From G965227875 sp965227875 (GTDB taxonomy: Bacteria; Pseudomonadota; Alphaproteobacteria; Rhizobiales; JAJFHC01), in NCBI GenBank assembly GCA_965227875.1, contig OZ245783.1:1426001-1490000 (forward strand): a stretch of 64,000 nt of DNA, read 5' to 3'. The notes under the pieces were generated by a model. The model did no database searches. It was not told where the DNA came from and saw only the letters and a program-made list of their open reading frames with translations. The translations under genes were made by a program, and so were the position numbers. The stretch's first letter is position 1; each line of letters begins with the position of its first letter. Positions 44,311 to 52,680 of this stretch are shown one piece after another.

Positions 44311-44574
44311 TTATCCGTAGATGATCCGCCTGATCTGGCGTTCGCTGAAGGAGGGGGCGGCGAACCTGCGCCGGGAAAGTTCGCCCGAGATCCGGGCGAA
44401 TATGGCCGCATTGGTGAGGTTCTCGGCCTGAAGCTCCCCGTGACGGCGCACCACATAGGCCTCCGCCGTCTCACCGAAAAACGCCACCACGTCCGCCACC
44501 ACCCGGGCGGCCTCGCCCCGGTCGAGCCGGCTGGTGTGGGCGAGATGGGAAATCAGGTCGTTGAGATCATCCAT
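44311..44574 (-). CDS. Conserved small protein upstream of glmS
   Basis: An 87-residue helical protein ending SFSERQIRRIIYG. The sequence is MDDLNDLISHLAHTSRLDRG, AARVVADVVAFFGETAEAYV and RRHGELQAENLTNAAIFARI in its helices. It is basic at the C-terminus, has no cysteine and no signal peptide. I know of no function. It is 29 bp upstream of glmS on the same strand and likely in one transcript, while its own upstream side carries a 14-bp palindrome at 44617. No clear ribosome-binding site is visible before its ATG. Confidence 0.7.
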   Translation of the reverse strand: MDDLNDLISHLAHTSRLDRGEAARVVADVVAFFGETAEAYVVRRHGELQAENLTNAAIFARISGELSRRRFAAPSFSERQIRRIIYG

Positions 44575-44616
44575 GGGTCGAAAATGCCGAGGAGAGAATG
44601 AAAAAGCAACGATCCT

Positions 44617-44630
44617 GCCCGATATCGGGC
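44617..44630. promoter_or_regulatory. 14-bp perfect palindrome upstream of the small glmS-linked gene
   Basis: GCCCGATATCGGGC is fully symmetric and stands 43 bp upstream of the minus-strand start codon at 44574. It is followed by an AT-rich AAATATAC. The place fits an operator for the small gene and glmS; a chance palindrome in GC-rich DNA cannot be excluded. Confidence 0.4.
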
Positions 44631-44683
44631 AAATATACTCGGGTCATGGCTAACAAAATAGCTTCTCGAGTAGCATTCCCTGC

Positions 44684-45562
44684 AATCGGTCCGGACAGGA
44701 GCCGAAGACCGGGACGGTCCCGGACAGCCCTTGCGGGCTTCCGGGAAACGCCGATGAGAACCCGAGCGACGAGACCCGCATATCTGTGCATCCTTCCGGA
44801 TGCCGGCCTGCGCCGGCAATTCGGGCGAGATGGGAGGGAGCTGAAAAAACAAACCGAAGTCCTGACGAAAGTCAGGACCCAGGCCGCCGCACTCTCTCAC
44901 GAGCCTGTGGACGCCGATCCACCGCCGTTCCCCGGACGCGCGCAGCGCGAGCCGGGGCCGTCCCGGACAGAAGCCGAAAACCGGGACGGTCCCGGACAGC
45001 CCTTGCGGGCTTCCGGGAAACGCCGATGAGAACCCGAGCGACGAGACCCGTACTCCTGTGCACCCCTCTGGATGCAGGCCTGCGCCGGCAATTCGGGGAG
45101 ATGGGAGAGAGCTGAAAAAAACAAACCGAAGTCCTGACGAAAGTCAGGACCCAGGCCGCCGCACTCTCTCGCGCGCCTCTGGACGCCAATCCGCGGCCGT
45201 TCCCCGGACGCGCGCAGCGCGAGCCGGGGCCGTTCCGGACAGAAGCCGAAGATCGGGACGGTCCCGGACAGCCCTTGCGGGCTTCCGGGAAACGCCGATG
45301 AGAACCCGAGCGACGAGACCCGCATATCTGTGCATCCTTCCGGATGCCGGCCTGCGCCGGCAATTCGGGGAGATGGGGGAGAGCTGAAAAAACATACCGA
45401 AGTCCTGACGAAAGTCAGGACCCAGCGTCCCGCACGCCCGCGCGCCTGTGGACGCCGATCCCCCGTTCCCCGGACGCGCGCAGCGCGAGCCGGGGCCGTC
45501 CCGGACAGAAACCGAAGATCGGCACGGTCCCGGACAGCCCTTGCGGGCTTCCGGGAAACGAC
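44684..45562. repeat. Palindromic array III: one partial and three full ~264-bp units
   Basis: Full units begin with GTTCCCCGGACGCGCGCAGC at about 44937, 45199 and 45465; a partial unit precedes them. Each holds a first hairpin as in array I, a second hairpin TCCCGGA-C-AGCCC-TTGC-GGGCT-TCCGGGA, then GGATGCCGG..CCGGCAATTCGG and CCTGACGAAAGTCAGGACCC as in the 5.3-kb cluster. The array ends 3 bp before the MttB-family gene's stop. The rest of the 990-bp gap holds no credible gene. Confidence 0.9.
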
Positions 45563-45565
45563 GGC

Positions 45566-47137
45566 CTAGAAGTCCGTCGGGGCGCCGCCTTCTTCCTTGC
45601 GGCGGGCGACGAAGGCGGCGAGTTCCTCGGCGATGGCGGCGTCGAGCGGCGGGGCCTCGTAGTCGGCGAGCAGGCGCTTGAAGACCTGGTTGGCCTTGCC
45701 GTAGGCCTCCGGCCGGCCCGCCTCGACCCAGCTTTCGTAGTTGCGCCAGTCGGACAGGATCGGCGCATAGAACGCGGTCTTGTAGCGGGCCTGCGTGTGG
45801 GCCGTGCCGAAATAGTGACCGCCGGGCCCCACTTCGCGCATGGCGTCCAGCGCCAGCGCCTCCTCGCTGATCTCGAGCGGCGTCAGGAAACTCGACACCA
45901 TCTGCAGCAGGTCCGCGTCGAGGACCATCTTCTCGAAGGAGGCGTGCAGCCCGCCTTCCATCCACCCGGCCGCATGCTTGACGAGATTGACCCCGCCCAT
46001 GATCGCGCCCCACAGCGAGAACACGGACTCGTAGGCTGCCTGGGCGTCCATCGCGTTCGCCGCGCAGACGTTGGACGACCGGTAGGGCAGCCCGTAGCGC
46101 CGGGCGAGCTGGCCGCCGAGCATCGCCGCCTTCATGCCCTCCGGCGTCCCGAAGGCCGGCGCGCCGGACTTCATGTCGACATTGGAGGTGAAGCCGCCAT
46201 AGACGAACGGAGCGCCGGGCCGCACGATCTGCGTCATGACGAGACCGGCCAGCGCCTCCGCGTTCTGCTGCACGACCGCGCCGGCGATCGTCACCGGCGC
46301 CATTGCGCCGGCCAGCGTGAAGGGCGTGAGCACGACGATCTGGTTGCGCTTCGCCATCTCGATGATGCCCTGGAGCATCGGCACGTCGAGGCGCAACGGC
46401 GAATTGGAGTTGATGATGGTCATCAGGCTCGGCTCGCGGTCGAGCTGCTCGTCCGTGATGCCGCGCGCGATGCGCGTGATCTCCAGCGCGTCGAGATTGC
46501 GCTCCCGGCCCAGCGAATAGGCATGGAACGCCTTGTCCGTCAGCGTGACGAAATCGGACAGGCAGTCGAGATGCCGGACCGAGGGATGGATGTCCACCGG
46601 CTCGACCGGATACCCGCCGAACAGGTGGATGATGTTGAGCATCTGCCCGAGCTTGAGGAACTTCCGGTAGTCCTCGTGGTTTCCCGAACGCCGGCCGCCG
46701 TCCATGTCGGCGCAGTTCGGCGCGCTCGCCACCGCGGAATACATGATCCAGTTGCCGCCGAACCGCAGGTTGCGCTCCGGGTTGCGGGCATGGATCGTGA
46801 ACTCGGACGGCGCCTTTTCAATGCACTCCGCGACCAGCCCCCGGTCCAGCCGGATGCGGTCGCTGCCGGTCGGCACGTCGACGCCGGCCTGCTTCAGCAG
46901 GTCGCGGGCTTCCGCATTGAGGAACTCGATGCCGATGTCCTCGAGCACCGTGAGAGACGCCTGGTGGATCTGCTCGAGTTCATCCTCCGACACCACCGGC
47001 ACCGGCGGATAGACGAGGCGCGGCTGTCTCCACGGCATCTGCTCGAAACTTCCGCCTTCCCCTCCCTGCCGGGCCATCCGGCCGCGACGGCCGCCCGACC
47101 GAGTACGCCGTGCCTGATCTTCTGCACTGCCATCCAT
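45566..47137 (-). CDS. MttB-superfamily methyltransferase without pyrrolysine
   Basis: A 523-residue trimethylamine-methyltransferase-family protein with an uninterrupted frame, so no in-frame amber codon for pyrrolysine. Core marks are VSEDELEQIHQASLTVLEDI and GIEFLNAEARDLL, AVASAPNCADMDGGRRSGN, LDVPMLQGIIEMAKRNQIVV, VYGGFTSNVDMKSGAPAFGT and GPGGHYFGTAHTQARYKTAF. Pyrrolysine-lacking MttB proteins are corrinoid-dependent methyltransferases for glycine betaine, proline betaine, carnitine and similar quaternary amines. No corrinoid protein gene lies in the window. It is the last gene of an operon with the PLP-fold pseudoenzyme and the OYE-type oxidoreductase. The basic, Gly/Arg-rich N-terminus (RRTRSGGRRGRMARQ) is unusual. 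Confidence 0.88.
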   Translation of the reverse strand: MDGSAEDQARRTRSGGRRGRMARQGGEGGSFEQMPWRQPRLVYPPVPVVSEDELEQIHQASLTVLEDIGIEFLNAEARDLLKQAGVDVPTGSDRIRLDRGLVAECIEKAPSEFTIHARNPERNLRFGGNWIMYSAVASAPNCADMDGGRRSGNHEDYRKFLKLGQMLNIIHLFGGYPVEPVDIHPSVRHLDCLSDFVTLTDKAFHAYSLGRERNLDALEITRIARGITDEQLDREPSLMTIINSNSPLRLDVPMLQGIIEMAKRNQIVVLTPFTLAGAMAPVTIAGAVVQQNAEALAGLVMTQIVRPGAPFVYGGFTSNVDMKSGAPAFGTPEGMKAAMLGGQLARRYGLPYRSSNVCAANAMDAQAAYESVFSLWGAIMGGVNLVKHAAGWMEGGLHASFEKMVLDADLLQMVSSFLTPLEISEEALALDAMREVGPGGHYFGTAHTQARYKTAFYAPILSDWRNYESWVEAGRPEAYGKANQVFKRLLADYEAPPLDAAIAEELAAFVARRKEEGGAPTDF

Positions 47138-47164
47138 GTCGGCTGTTCCTTCTCCTGACGGACC

Positions 47165-48463
47165 TCAGGTCCGTTCCGGCCGCACGCGGCCGCCCCTCCC
47201 CGCGACGGCCTCGAGGACCGCCGCCATCTTTCCCAGGTGTTCGTCCGTGTGATCCGCGGTCGCGAAAATCGGCAGCACCGGTTCGTTTCCCGGGCAATGC
47301 GGTTGCGGCAGCAGGACATCCTCCGCGCCAGCGGCCTCCCCGAACGCGGCGGCGAGTTCGTCCGCCTCGACTGCGACGCGCACGACGGGATAGTTGCCCG
47401 GCCGGGTCGGGACACCCGCCGCTTCGCACATGCGCTCCAGCGCGGCCACGTTGTCGCCGAGCCGCGTCCTGCGGTCCGGTTCGCGGGCGAGAAGAATGAG
47501 CGCCTGCGCGAGCCCGGCCGCGGCGGTCGGTGCGAAACCCGGACCGCTTGCGCCGCCGGCACGCGACCGGACCGCATCGGCCACGTCGCGGTTGCCCGTC
47601 ATGAGGCCGCCGCCGCAGCCCGGCAGTCCGAAACCGGTTTCTGCCACCACCACCGGCACCTGGTCGCCCAGCCCCTGGGCGTCCGCGGCGCCGCGTCCCC
47701 AGTCGCCAAGCACGCCGAGGCATCCGGTCTCGTCGACGATGAGCAGAGCGTTCCTTTCCGCGGCGAACGCGGCGCATCCCGTCAGGTCGCGCACCGCGAG
47801 CCGCGCACGGTCGAACGCGCTCGCGACGACGACCGAAAAACGCCCGCGATTCCCGTCCTCATCCGGGTCGGGAAGATCCGCCCTGGGCGAAAAGTCGACG
47901 GTCTGCGCCCCGCAGGCGCGTGCCCCGCGCGCCAGGCGCTGGTCGCAACCGTGCCACAGGTAGACCGTGTCGCGATCGTCCACGAGCGCACCGAAGAGAT
48001 CCGTGCACAGGTCGGCGAACGACCCGCGGGAAACGGCCGCCTTGTGCCCCATGAAACGGGCGAACTCGTCTTCCATGTTGAGCACCGGATCGATGCGGCC
48101 GGGTCCACCGGACGACAGGCCGAATCGTTCAAGCGCCTCGCGGGCCGCACGCACCGTGTCATGGTGGCCCGCCAGCCCGAGCAGGTCGGTACTGGAGAAA
48201 TTGACGAGCCTGGACTGGACCATGGGCAAGGCCGCCCGCGGCGGCGGCGTGTCGACCACCCCGCCGATCGAAAGGATCTGCTTGGCGTAGAGCCAGCCCT
48301 TGTTCTCGAGGCTGCCGCACTCGAGCAGGCCGAGACCGGTATAGGGCCGGTTGATCCGCACATCGGGACCGCGTTCGGAGACCACCGAGGTGTCCGAGAG
48401 CACGTCGCGGACCGGTCGGCGCGTCGCCTGCTTCGCCAGATAGTCGAGTATGGGAATGCCCAT
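47165..48463 (-). CDS. KBL/AONS-family PLP-fold protein lacking the PLP lysine
   Basis: A 432-residue protein of the alpha-oxoamine synthase fold (2-amino-3-ketobutyrate CoA ligase, AONS, serine palmitoyltransferase family). Fold marks: FSSTDLLGLAGHHDTVRAAR, GLSSGGPGRIDPVLNMEDEF, DETGCLGVLGDWGRG and ETGFGLPGCGGGLMTG. The Schiff-base lysine normally within the TXSKAXG loop is replaced by Thr276, and the His of DEXH is Gly247; the only lysines are residues 11, 55, 61, 141 and one near the C-terminus, none in place. It therefore should not make the usual PLP aldimine. Gap 6 bp from the OYE-type gene and 27 bp from the MttB-family gene, so all three are one operon. Function unknown. Confidence 0.85.
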   Translation of the reverse strand: MGIPILDYLAKQATRRPVRDVLSDTSVVSERGPDVRINRPYTGLGLLECGSLENKGWLYAKQILSIGGVVDTPPPRAALPMVQSRLVNFSSTDLLGLAGHHDTVRAAREALERFGLSSGGPGRIDPVLNMEDEFARFMGHKAAVSRGSFADLCTDLFGALVDDRDTVYLWHGCDQRLARGARACGAQTVDFSPRADLPDPDEDGNRGRFSVVVASAFDRARLAVRDLTGCAAFAAERNALLIVDETGCLGVLGDWGRGAADAQGLGDQVPVVVAETGFGLPGCGGGLMTGNRDVADAVRSRAGGASGPGFAPTAAAGLAQALILLAREPDRRTRLGDNVAALERMCEAAGVPTRPGNYPVVRVAVEADELAAAFGEAAGAEDVLLPQPHCPGNEPVLPIFATADHTDEHLGKMAAVLEAVAGRGGRVRPERT

Positions 48464-48469
48464 GGGGTC

Positions 48470-50512
48470 TCAGAAATCCTTTACCAGCCGCAAGGCGTCG
48501 TAGACCGCGGCGTGAATGTTGCGCGACGAGACCGCATCGCCGATCCGGTAGAGCGCATATGCGCCATCGCCATTGCGCACCACGTTCTGGCCATCCCCGG
48601 CGACGAGCGCTTCGTAGTCGACCGCGCCGAGATTGACCGATCCCGCCCTGAGCTCGTGGTAGAGGTCGTCGAGCGGCAACGTGCCGTGCTCCACCACCAC
48701 CTGGTCGACCTCGCGCTCCTCGCGCATGTCCGAATAGTCGCTCCCGAGCACGGCGGTGAGCCCGTTGCCGGACCGGCGGACCTCGACGAGCCGCGTGTTG
48801 ATCGTGATGCGGGCGCCGTGTTTCTGAAAGGCGCGGGCATAGGCGACATGGTTTATCCCGCCGACTTCCGGGGCGAAGAAGCGCTCCGGCGTGACGATCT
48901 CCAGCGAAGACCCCGCCGCGGCGATCATCTCGGCCGCCTGCATGCCGGGATGCGCACCGTTGTCGTCGTAGAGCAGCACGTTCGTGCCCGGCGCGACGTC
49001 GCCGGACAGGATATCCCAGGAGGTCACGGCCAGTTCGCCGCCCGGACCGAAGAAGGACGGTTCCGGCAGCCCGCCCGTGGCCACGAGAACGACATCGGGA
49101 TCGAGCGGCGTGATGTCCTGCGCCTCGGCATAGGTGTTGTACCTGATCTCCACGCCGAGGCGGGCGCACTCCTCCACCCGCCAGTCGACAATGCCGATGA
49201 GTTCGCGCCGGCGCGGGCTCTGCGCCGCCAGCCGCACCTGGCCACCGGCCGACGGCGCGGCCTCCAGGACGGTCACGTCATGGCCGCGTTCCCCGGCGAC
49301 CCTCGCCGCTTCCAGTCCGGCCGGCCCGGCGCCCGCGATGACGATGCGCCTTGGCGGCCCCGATGACCTTGCGATCACGTGCGGCATGGTCGCTTCGCGC
49401 CCCGTCGCCGCGTTGTGCACGCACAGGGCCTCGTGGCCCTCGTAGATGCGGTCGAGGCAATAGGTCGCCCCGACACAGGGCCGGATCCGGTGTTCCTCGC
49501 CAGCCGCCACCTTGTTGACGATGTGCGGGTCGGCGATATGGGGACGCGTCATGCCGACCATGTCGAGCTTGCCTTCGGCAATCGCGTGCCGCGCCGTCGC
49601 CACGTCGCTGATGCGGGCGGCATGGAAAACCGGGAACTTCGTCGCCGCGCGCACCTCGCCGGCGAAATCGAGATGCGGAGCTGACGGCGTGCCCTGGACG
49701 GGAATGACATCGCTGAGCGCGGCGTCTGAGTCGACATGCCCGCGAATGACGTTGAGAAAATCGACCATGCCCGAAGCCGCCAGCCGCCGGGCGATCTCCA
49801 CCCCGTCTTCGCGGCTGAGCCCGATATCCCAGTCTTCGTCGGCCACCATGCGCGCACCGACGATGAAGCCGGGCCCGACGGCCTCGCGAATGGCCTCGAG
49901 CACCAGCATGGAGAAACGCATGCGGTTGTCGAGGCTGCCGCCATAGTCGTCTTCGCGCCGGTTGGTCGCCGGCGACCAGAACTGGTCGGCCAGATGTCCG
50001 TAGAGCTCGATCTCGATGCCGTCGAGACCGGCCGCCTGCATGCGCTGCGCCGCCGACGCATAGTCCGCGACGACCCGCTCCATGTCCCAGTCCTCGATGA
50101 CCTTGGGGAAGGCCCGGTGGGCGGGTTCGCGCACCATGGACGGCGCCAGCACCGGCAGCCAGTCGGCCTTGTTCCAATTCGTCCGCCGGCCGAGATGCGT
50201 GAGCTGGATCATCACCGCGCTGCCATGGTCGTGGCATTCGTCGGCAAGTTGCTTCAGCCACGGCACGATTTCGTCGCGATAGGCCAGCAGATTGCCGAAA
50301 GCCGGGGCGCTGTCGCGCGACACGACCGCCGAACCCGCCGTCATGGTCAAGGCGATGCCACCTTTCGCCTTTTCCACGTGATAGAGCCGGTAACGGTCCT
50401 TCGGCATCCCGTCCTCGGAATAGGCCGGCTCGTGCGCCGTCGACATGAGCCGGTTGCGCAGCGTCAGGTGCTTGAGTTCATAGGGTTGCAGCAGCGGATC
50501 GTTGGACGTCAT
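48470..50512 (-). CDS. OYE/TMADH-type flavin demethylase (N-methylproline demethylase-like)
   Basis: A 680-residue oxidoreductase of the 2,4-dienoyl-CoA reductase/trimethylamine dehydrogenase family. Residues 1-345: FMN barrel with LTLRNRLMSTAHEPAYSEDG, IQLTHLGRR, IEIELYGHLADQFWSPATNR and DMVGMTRPHIADP. The Fe-S loop RPCVGATYCLDRIYEGHEAL has Cys346, Cys352 and Cys364, but Ala349 where the second ligand is normally Cys. Residues about 385-680: FAD/NAD domains (VIAGAGPAGLEAARVAGERG). Such enzymes demethylate N-methyl or N,N-dimethyl amino acids and pass electrons onward. It heads the OYE-pseudoPLP-MttB operon, which fits betaine or methylproline breakdown. The upstream gene is an EamA transporter on the same strand (120 bp). 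Confidence 0.88.
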   Translation of the reverse strand: MTSNDPLLQPYELKHLTLRNRLMSTAHEPAYSEDGMPKDRYRLYHVEKAKGGIALTMTAGSAVVSRDSAPAFGNLLAYRDEIVPWLKQLADECHDHGSAVMIQLTHLGRRTNWNKADWLPVLAPSMVREPAHRAFPKVIEDWDMERVVADYASAAQRMQAAGLDGIEIELYGHLADQFWSPATNRREDDYGGSLDNRMRFSMLVLEAIREAVGPGFIVGARMVADEDWDIGLSREDGVEIARRLAASGMVDFLNVIRGHVDSDAALSDVIPVQGTPSAPHLDFAGEVRAATKFPVFHAARISDVATARHAIAEGKLDMVGMTRPHIADPHIVNKVAAGEEHRIRPCVGATYCLDRIYEGHEALCVHNAATGREATMPHVIARSSGPPRRIVIAGAGPAGLEAARVAGERGHDVTVLEAAPSAGGQVRLAAQSPRRRELIGIVDWRVEECARLGVEIRYNTYAEAQDITPLDPDVVLVATGGLPEPSFFGPGGELAVTSWDILSGDVAPGTNVLLYDDNGAHPGMQAAEMIAAAGSSLEIVTPERFFAPEVGGINHVAYARAFQKHGARITINTRLVEVRRSGNGLTAVLGSDYSDMREEREVDQVVVEHGTLPLDDLYHELRAGSVNLGAVDYEALVAGDGQNVVRNGDGAYALYRIGDAVSSRNIHAAVYDALRLVKDF

Positions 50513-50632
50513 GAAAATTCCGGCTTTCCTTCACGCGAACCGCGACAGTGTGCAGCAATGCGCCGGCCGGAAAAAGCCTTCATGCGACGCCCGCAAGGGG
50601 TATTTGCGACAGGTCCGGCCGCTCGTGCCGTC

Positions 50633-51478
50633 CTAGCGGGAAAGGCGCAACAACGCGACCCCGCCGAGCGTGATCATGGTCGACACAACCTTGATCAGGT
50701 TGAGGCCTTCCTTCAGGAAGAACACGCCGATGAAGAGCGCGAAGACGATGCTGGTTTCCCTGAGCGCCGTCACCAGGGCGATCGGGGCCTGGGTGAAGGC
50801 CCAGATGACGATCGCGTATGCGGCATAGGAAAGCCCGCCGCCCACGAAGAACAGGCTCTTGTTCCGCGCCGCGAGCTCGACGAAGACCCCCGGCCGCCGC
50901 ACCAGCACGAACACACAAAGCGCAAGCGCGTTGATCAGCGTGAGCCAGCCGTAGAAACCGACCGCCGTTCCCGCTTCGCGCGCCCCCAGCCCGTCGACCA
51001 GCGAATAACCGGCGATGAAGCAGCCGGTCACCAGCGCGGTGACGGCGGCCCGGGTGTTTTGCATGCCAGCCCCCGACCGCACGAAGACCAGGCTCATGAT
51101 CCCCAGTCCGATGAACGCGACCGCGGCAAGTTCCATCGACGACAGCGAAACGCCGAGCGCGCCGGCGGAAACGGCCGCCACGATCATCGGCGCCGAGCCC
51201 CGCGCGATCGGGTAGACCTGCGTGAGGTCGCCGATGCGGTAGGACGCCATCAGGAACATCTGGTAGCCGAAGTGAAGACCGGCCCCCGCGGCGATGTATG
51301 GCCAGCTTTCAGCCGCCGGCATCGGCGTGACGGCAAGCGCCGCGATGCCGAAAGGCGCATGGCCGAGCACGACGGCGCTCATGCTGACCAGCTTGTCGCC
51401 GCTCCCCTTCACGAGAGCGTTCCAGGTGGCATGGAGCGCGGCGGCGAGCAGCACGGCTGCAAAGACGATGGGTTCCAA
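50633..51478 (-). CDS. EamA/DMT-family transporter
   Basis: A 281-residue membrane protein with ten likely helices in two similar halves, as in the drug/metabolite transporter superfamily: IVFAAVLLAAALHATWNALV at the start, AGLHFGYQMFLMASYRIGD, AVSAGALGVSLSSMELAAVA, then YAAYAIVIWAFTQAPIALVT with the second EamA-like half. It is an inner-membrane exporter or importer of small metabolites. It is on the same strand as the methylamine-type operon 120 bp further on, and could export or import its substrate; that is inference. Divergent from a second, unrelated-looking EamA gene. Confidence 0.85.
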   Translation of the reverse strand: MEPIVFAAVLLAAALHATWNALVKGSGDKLVSMSAVVLGHAPFGIAALAVTPMPAAESWPYIAAGAGLHFGYQMFLMASYRIGDLTQVYPIARGSAPMIVAAVSAGALGVSLSSMELAAVAFIGLGIMSLVFVRSGAGMQNTRAAVTALVTGCFIAGYSLVDGLGAREAGTAVGFYGWLTLINALALCVFVLVRRPGVFVELAARNKSLFFVGGGLSYAAYAIVIWAFTQAPIALVTALRETSIVFALFIGVFFLKEGLNLIKVVSTMITLGGVALLRLSR

Positions 51479-51622
51479 TCCTGTGTCCTTCCTTTTGGGC
51501 CGCCAGCCTACAGTCTTTTCGCAAGCCCTGCGCAGAACTCACGAACGCATGCCAGCCATGCATGAAACGCATGGCTGCAATGCACCGGCCTGCGGGCGAA
51601 TTCCATTGCCTTGCGCGGGACC

Positions 51623-52594
51623 ATGCCGCCCAATCCCCCCATGACCGTCGACGACGCCAGCCGGGAACGGCCTTCCGACTCCGCCTTTTCCTACACGCTT
51701 CTGCTCGCGATGGGCGTCGGCTGGGGGCTTGCGGTGTCGCTGTCCAAGATCGGCGCGCTCAATGGCGGCCACCCCGTCGGGTTGGCCCTCTGGCAGGTGA
51801 GCGTCAGTTCGCTCCTCCTCCTCGCGATCACATTGATTGCGCGGCGGCCGCCCGTCCTGCGTGCCGACTACATCCGCTTCAGCCTGATCTGCGGTGTCGT
51901 CGGCGTCTCCTTTCCCGCCATGTCGCTGTTCTGGGCCGCACTGCATCTGCCGGCGGGCATCGTCGCGATCGCCTTCGCGAGCATGCCGCTATTCACCTAT
52001 CTGCTGTCGGTCCTCCTCAAGGTCGAAGAGGCCGACCTGCGGCGCCTGGCCGGCGTCGTCATCGGGCTTGCCGCCATGCTGCTCATCATCCTGCCCGACT
52101 CCGCCCTGCCCGGGCCCGGACTTGCCGGCTGGGTAGCCCTGACGCTCCTGGCCAGCATCAGCATGTCGGTGGAAAACGTCTATGCGGGCGGCTTCAGGCC
52201 GGCTGGCCTGAAGTCCTACACGCTCAGCTTCGGACGCCAGTTCGGCGCGGTGGTCGTGCTCTTGCCCGCCGCCCTGCTGACCGGCACAGCCCTGCCGGTT
52301 GCCGGGGACTGGGGTCCTGTGCAGTGGGCGGCCACCGGCACGGGGATCATCAGCGGCCTCGCCTACACGGTCCTGCTCTTCGTCATCGCCCGTTCTGGGC
52401 CCGTGTTCGCCAGCCAGACGGCCTATGTCGTCACCCTGGCCGGGGTCGGCTGGGGCATGCTGATCTTCGGCGAACAGCATTCGGTCTGGATATGGGCTGC
52501 ACTTGCCCTGACCGTTGCCGGGACCGCGCTCGTCCGCCCAAGGTTGCCGCGCGCCGTCGCGGGCAAGACGGTCACGGCGCCCGGAACCGACTGA
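51623..52594 (+). CDS. EamA/DMT-family transporter
   Basis: A 323-residue membrane protein with about ten helices: FSYTLLLAMGVGWGLAVSLS, LWQVSVSSLLLLAITLIARR, FSLICGVVGVSFPAMSLFWA and GIVAIAFASMPLFTYLLSVL in the first half, AATGTGIISGLAYTVLLFVI and TAYVVTLAGVGWGMLIFGEQ in the second. The repeated EamA pattern (two five-helix halves) is clear. The ATG at 51623 is used; the frame could be read from a TTG at 51611. It is divergent from the other EamA gene by about 144 bp and 86 bp upstream of a serine hydrolase. Substrate unknown. Confidence 0.85.
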   Translation: MPPNPPMTVDDASRERPSDSAFSYTLLLAMGVGWGLAVSLSKIGALNGGHPVGLALWQVSVSSLLLLAITLIARRPPVLRADYIRFSLICGVVGVSFPAMSLFWAALHLPAGIVAIAFASMPLFTYLLSVLLKVEEADLRRLAGVVIGLAAMLLIILPDSALPGPGLAGWVALTLLASISMSVENVYAGGFRPAGLKSYTLSFGRQFGAVVVLLPAALLTGTALPVAGDWGPVQWAATGTGIISGLAYTVLLFVIARSGPVFASQTAYVVTLAGVGWGMLIFGEQHSVWIWAALALTVAGTALVRPRLPRAVAGKTVTAPGTD

Positions 52595-52680
52595 GGCGCT
52601 TCACGCCCCCGCGCGGACACGGGGGCTTGCTCTCCGGCAGGCGACGGTGTTTTCTCCACGGCGAACCGAAGGAGTTTGCG

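Noticed and set aside
45566..47137. MttB-family gene considered as a pyrrolysine enzyme
   Set aside because: The frame is continuous for 523 residues with no in-frame amber codon, so it belongs to the pyrrolysine-lacking group.
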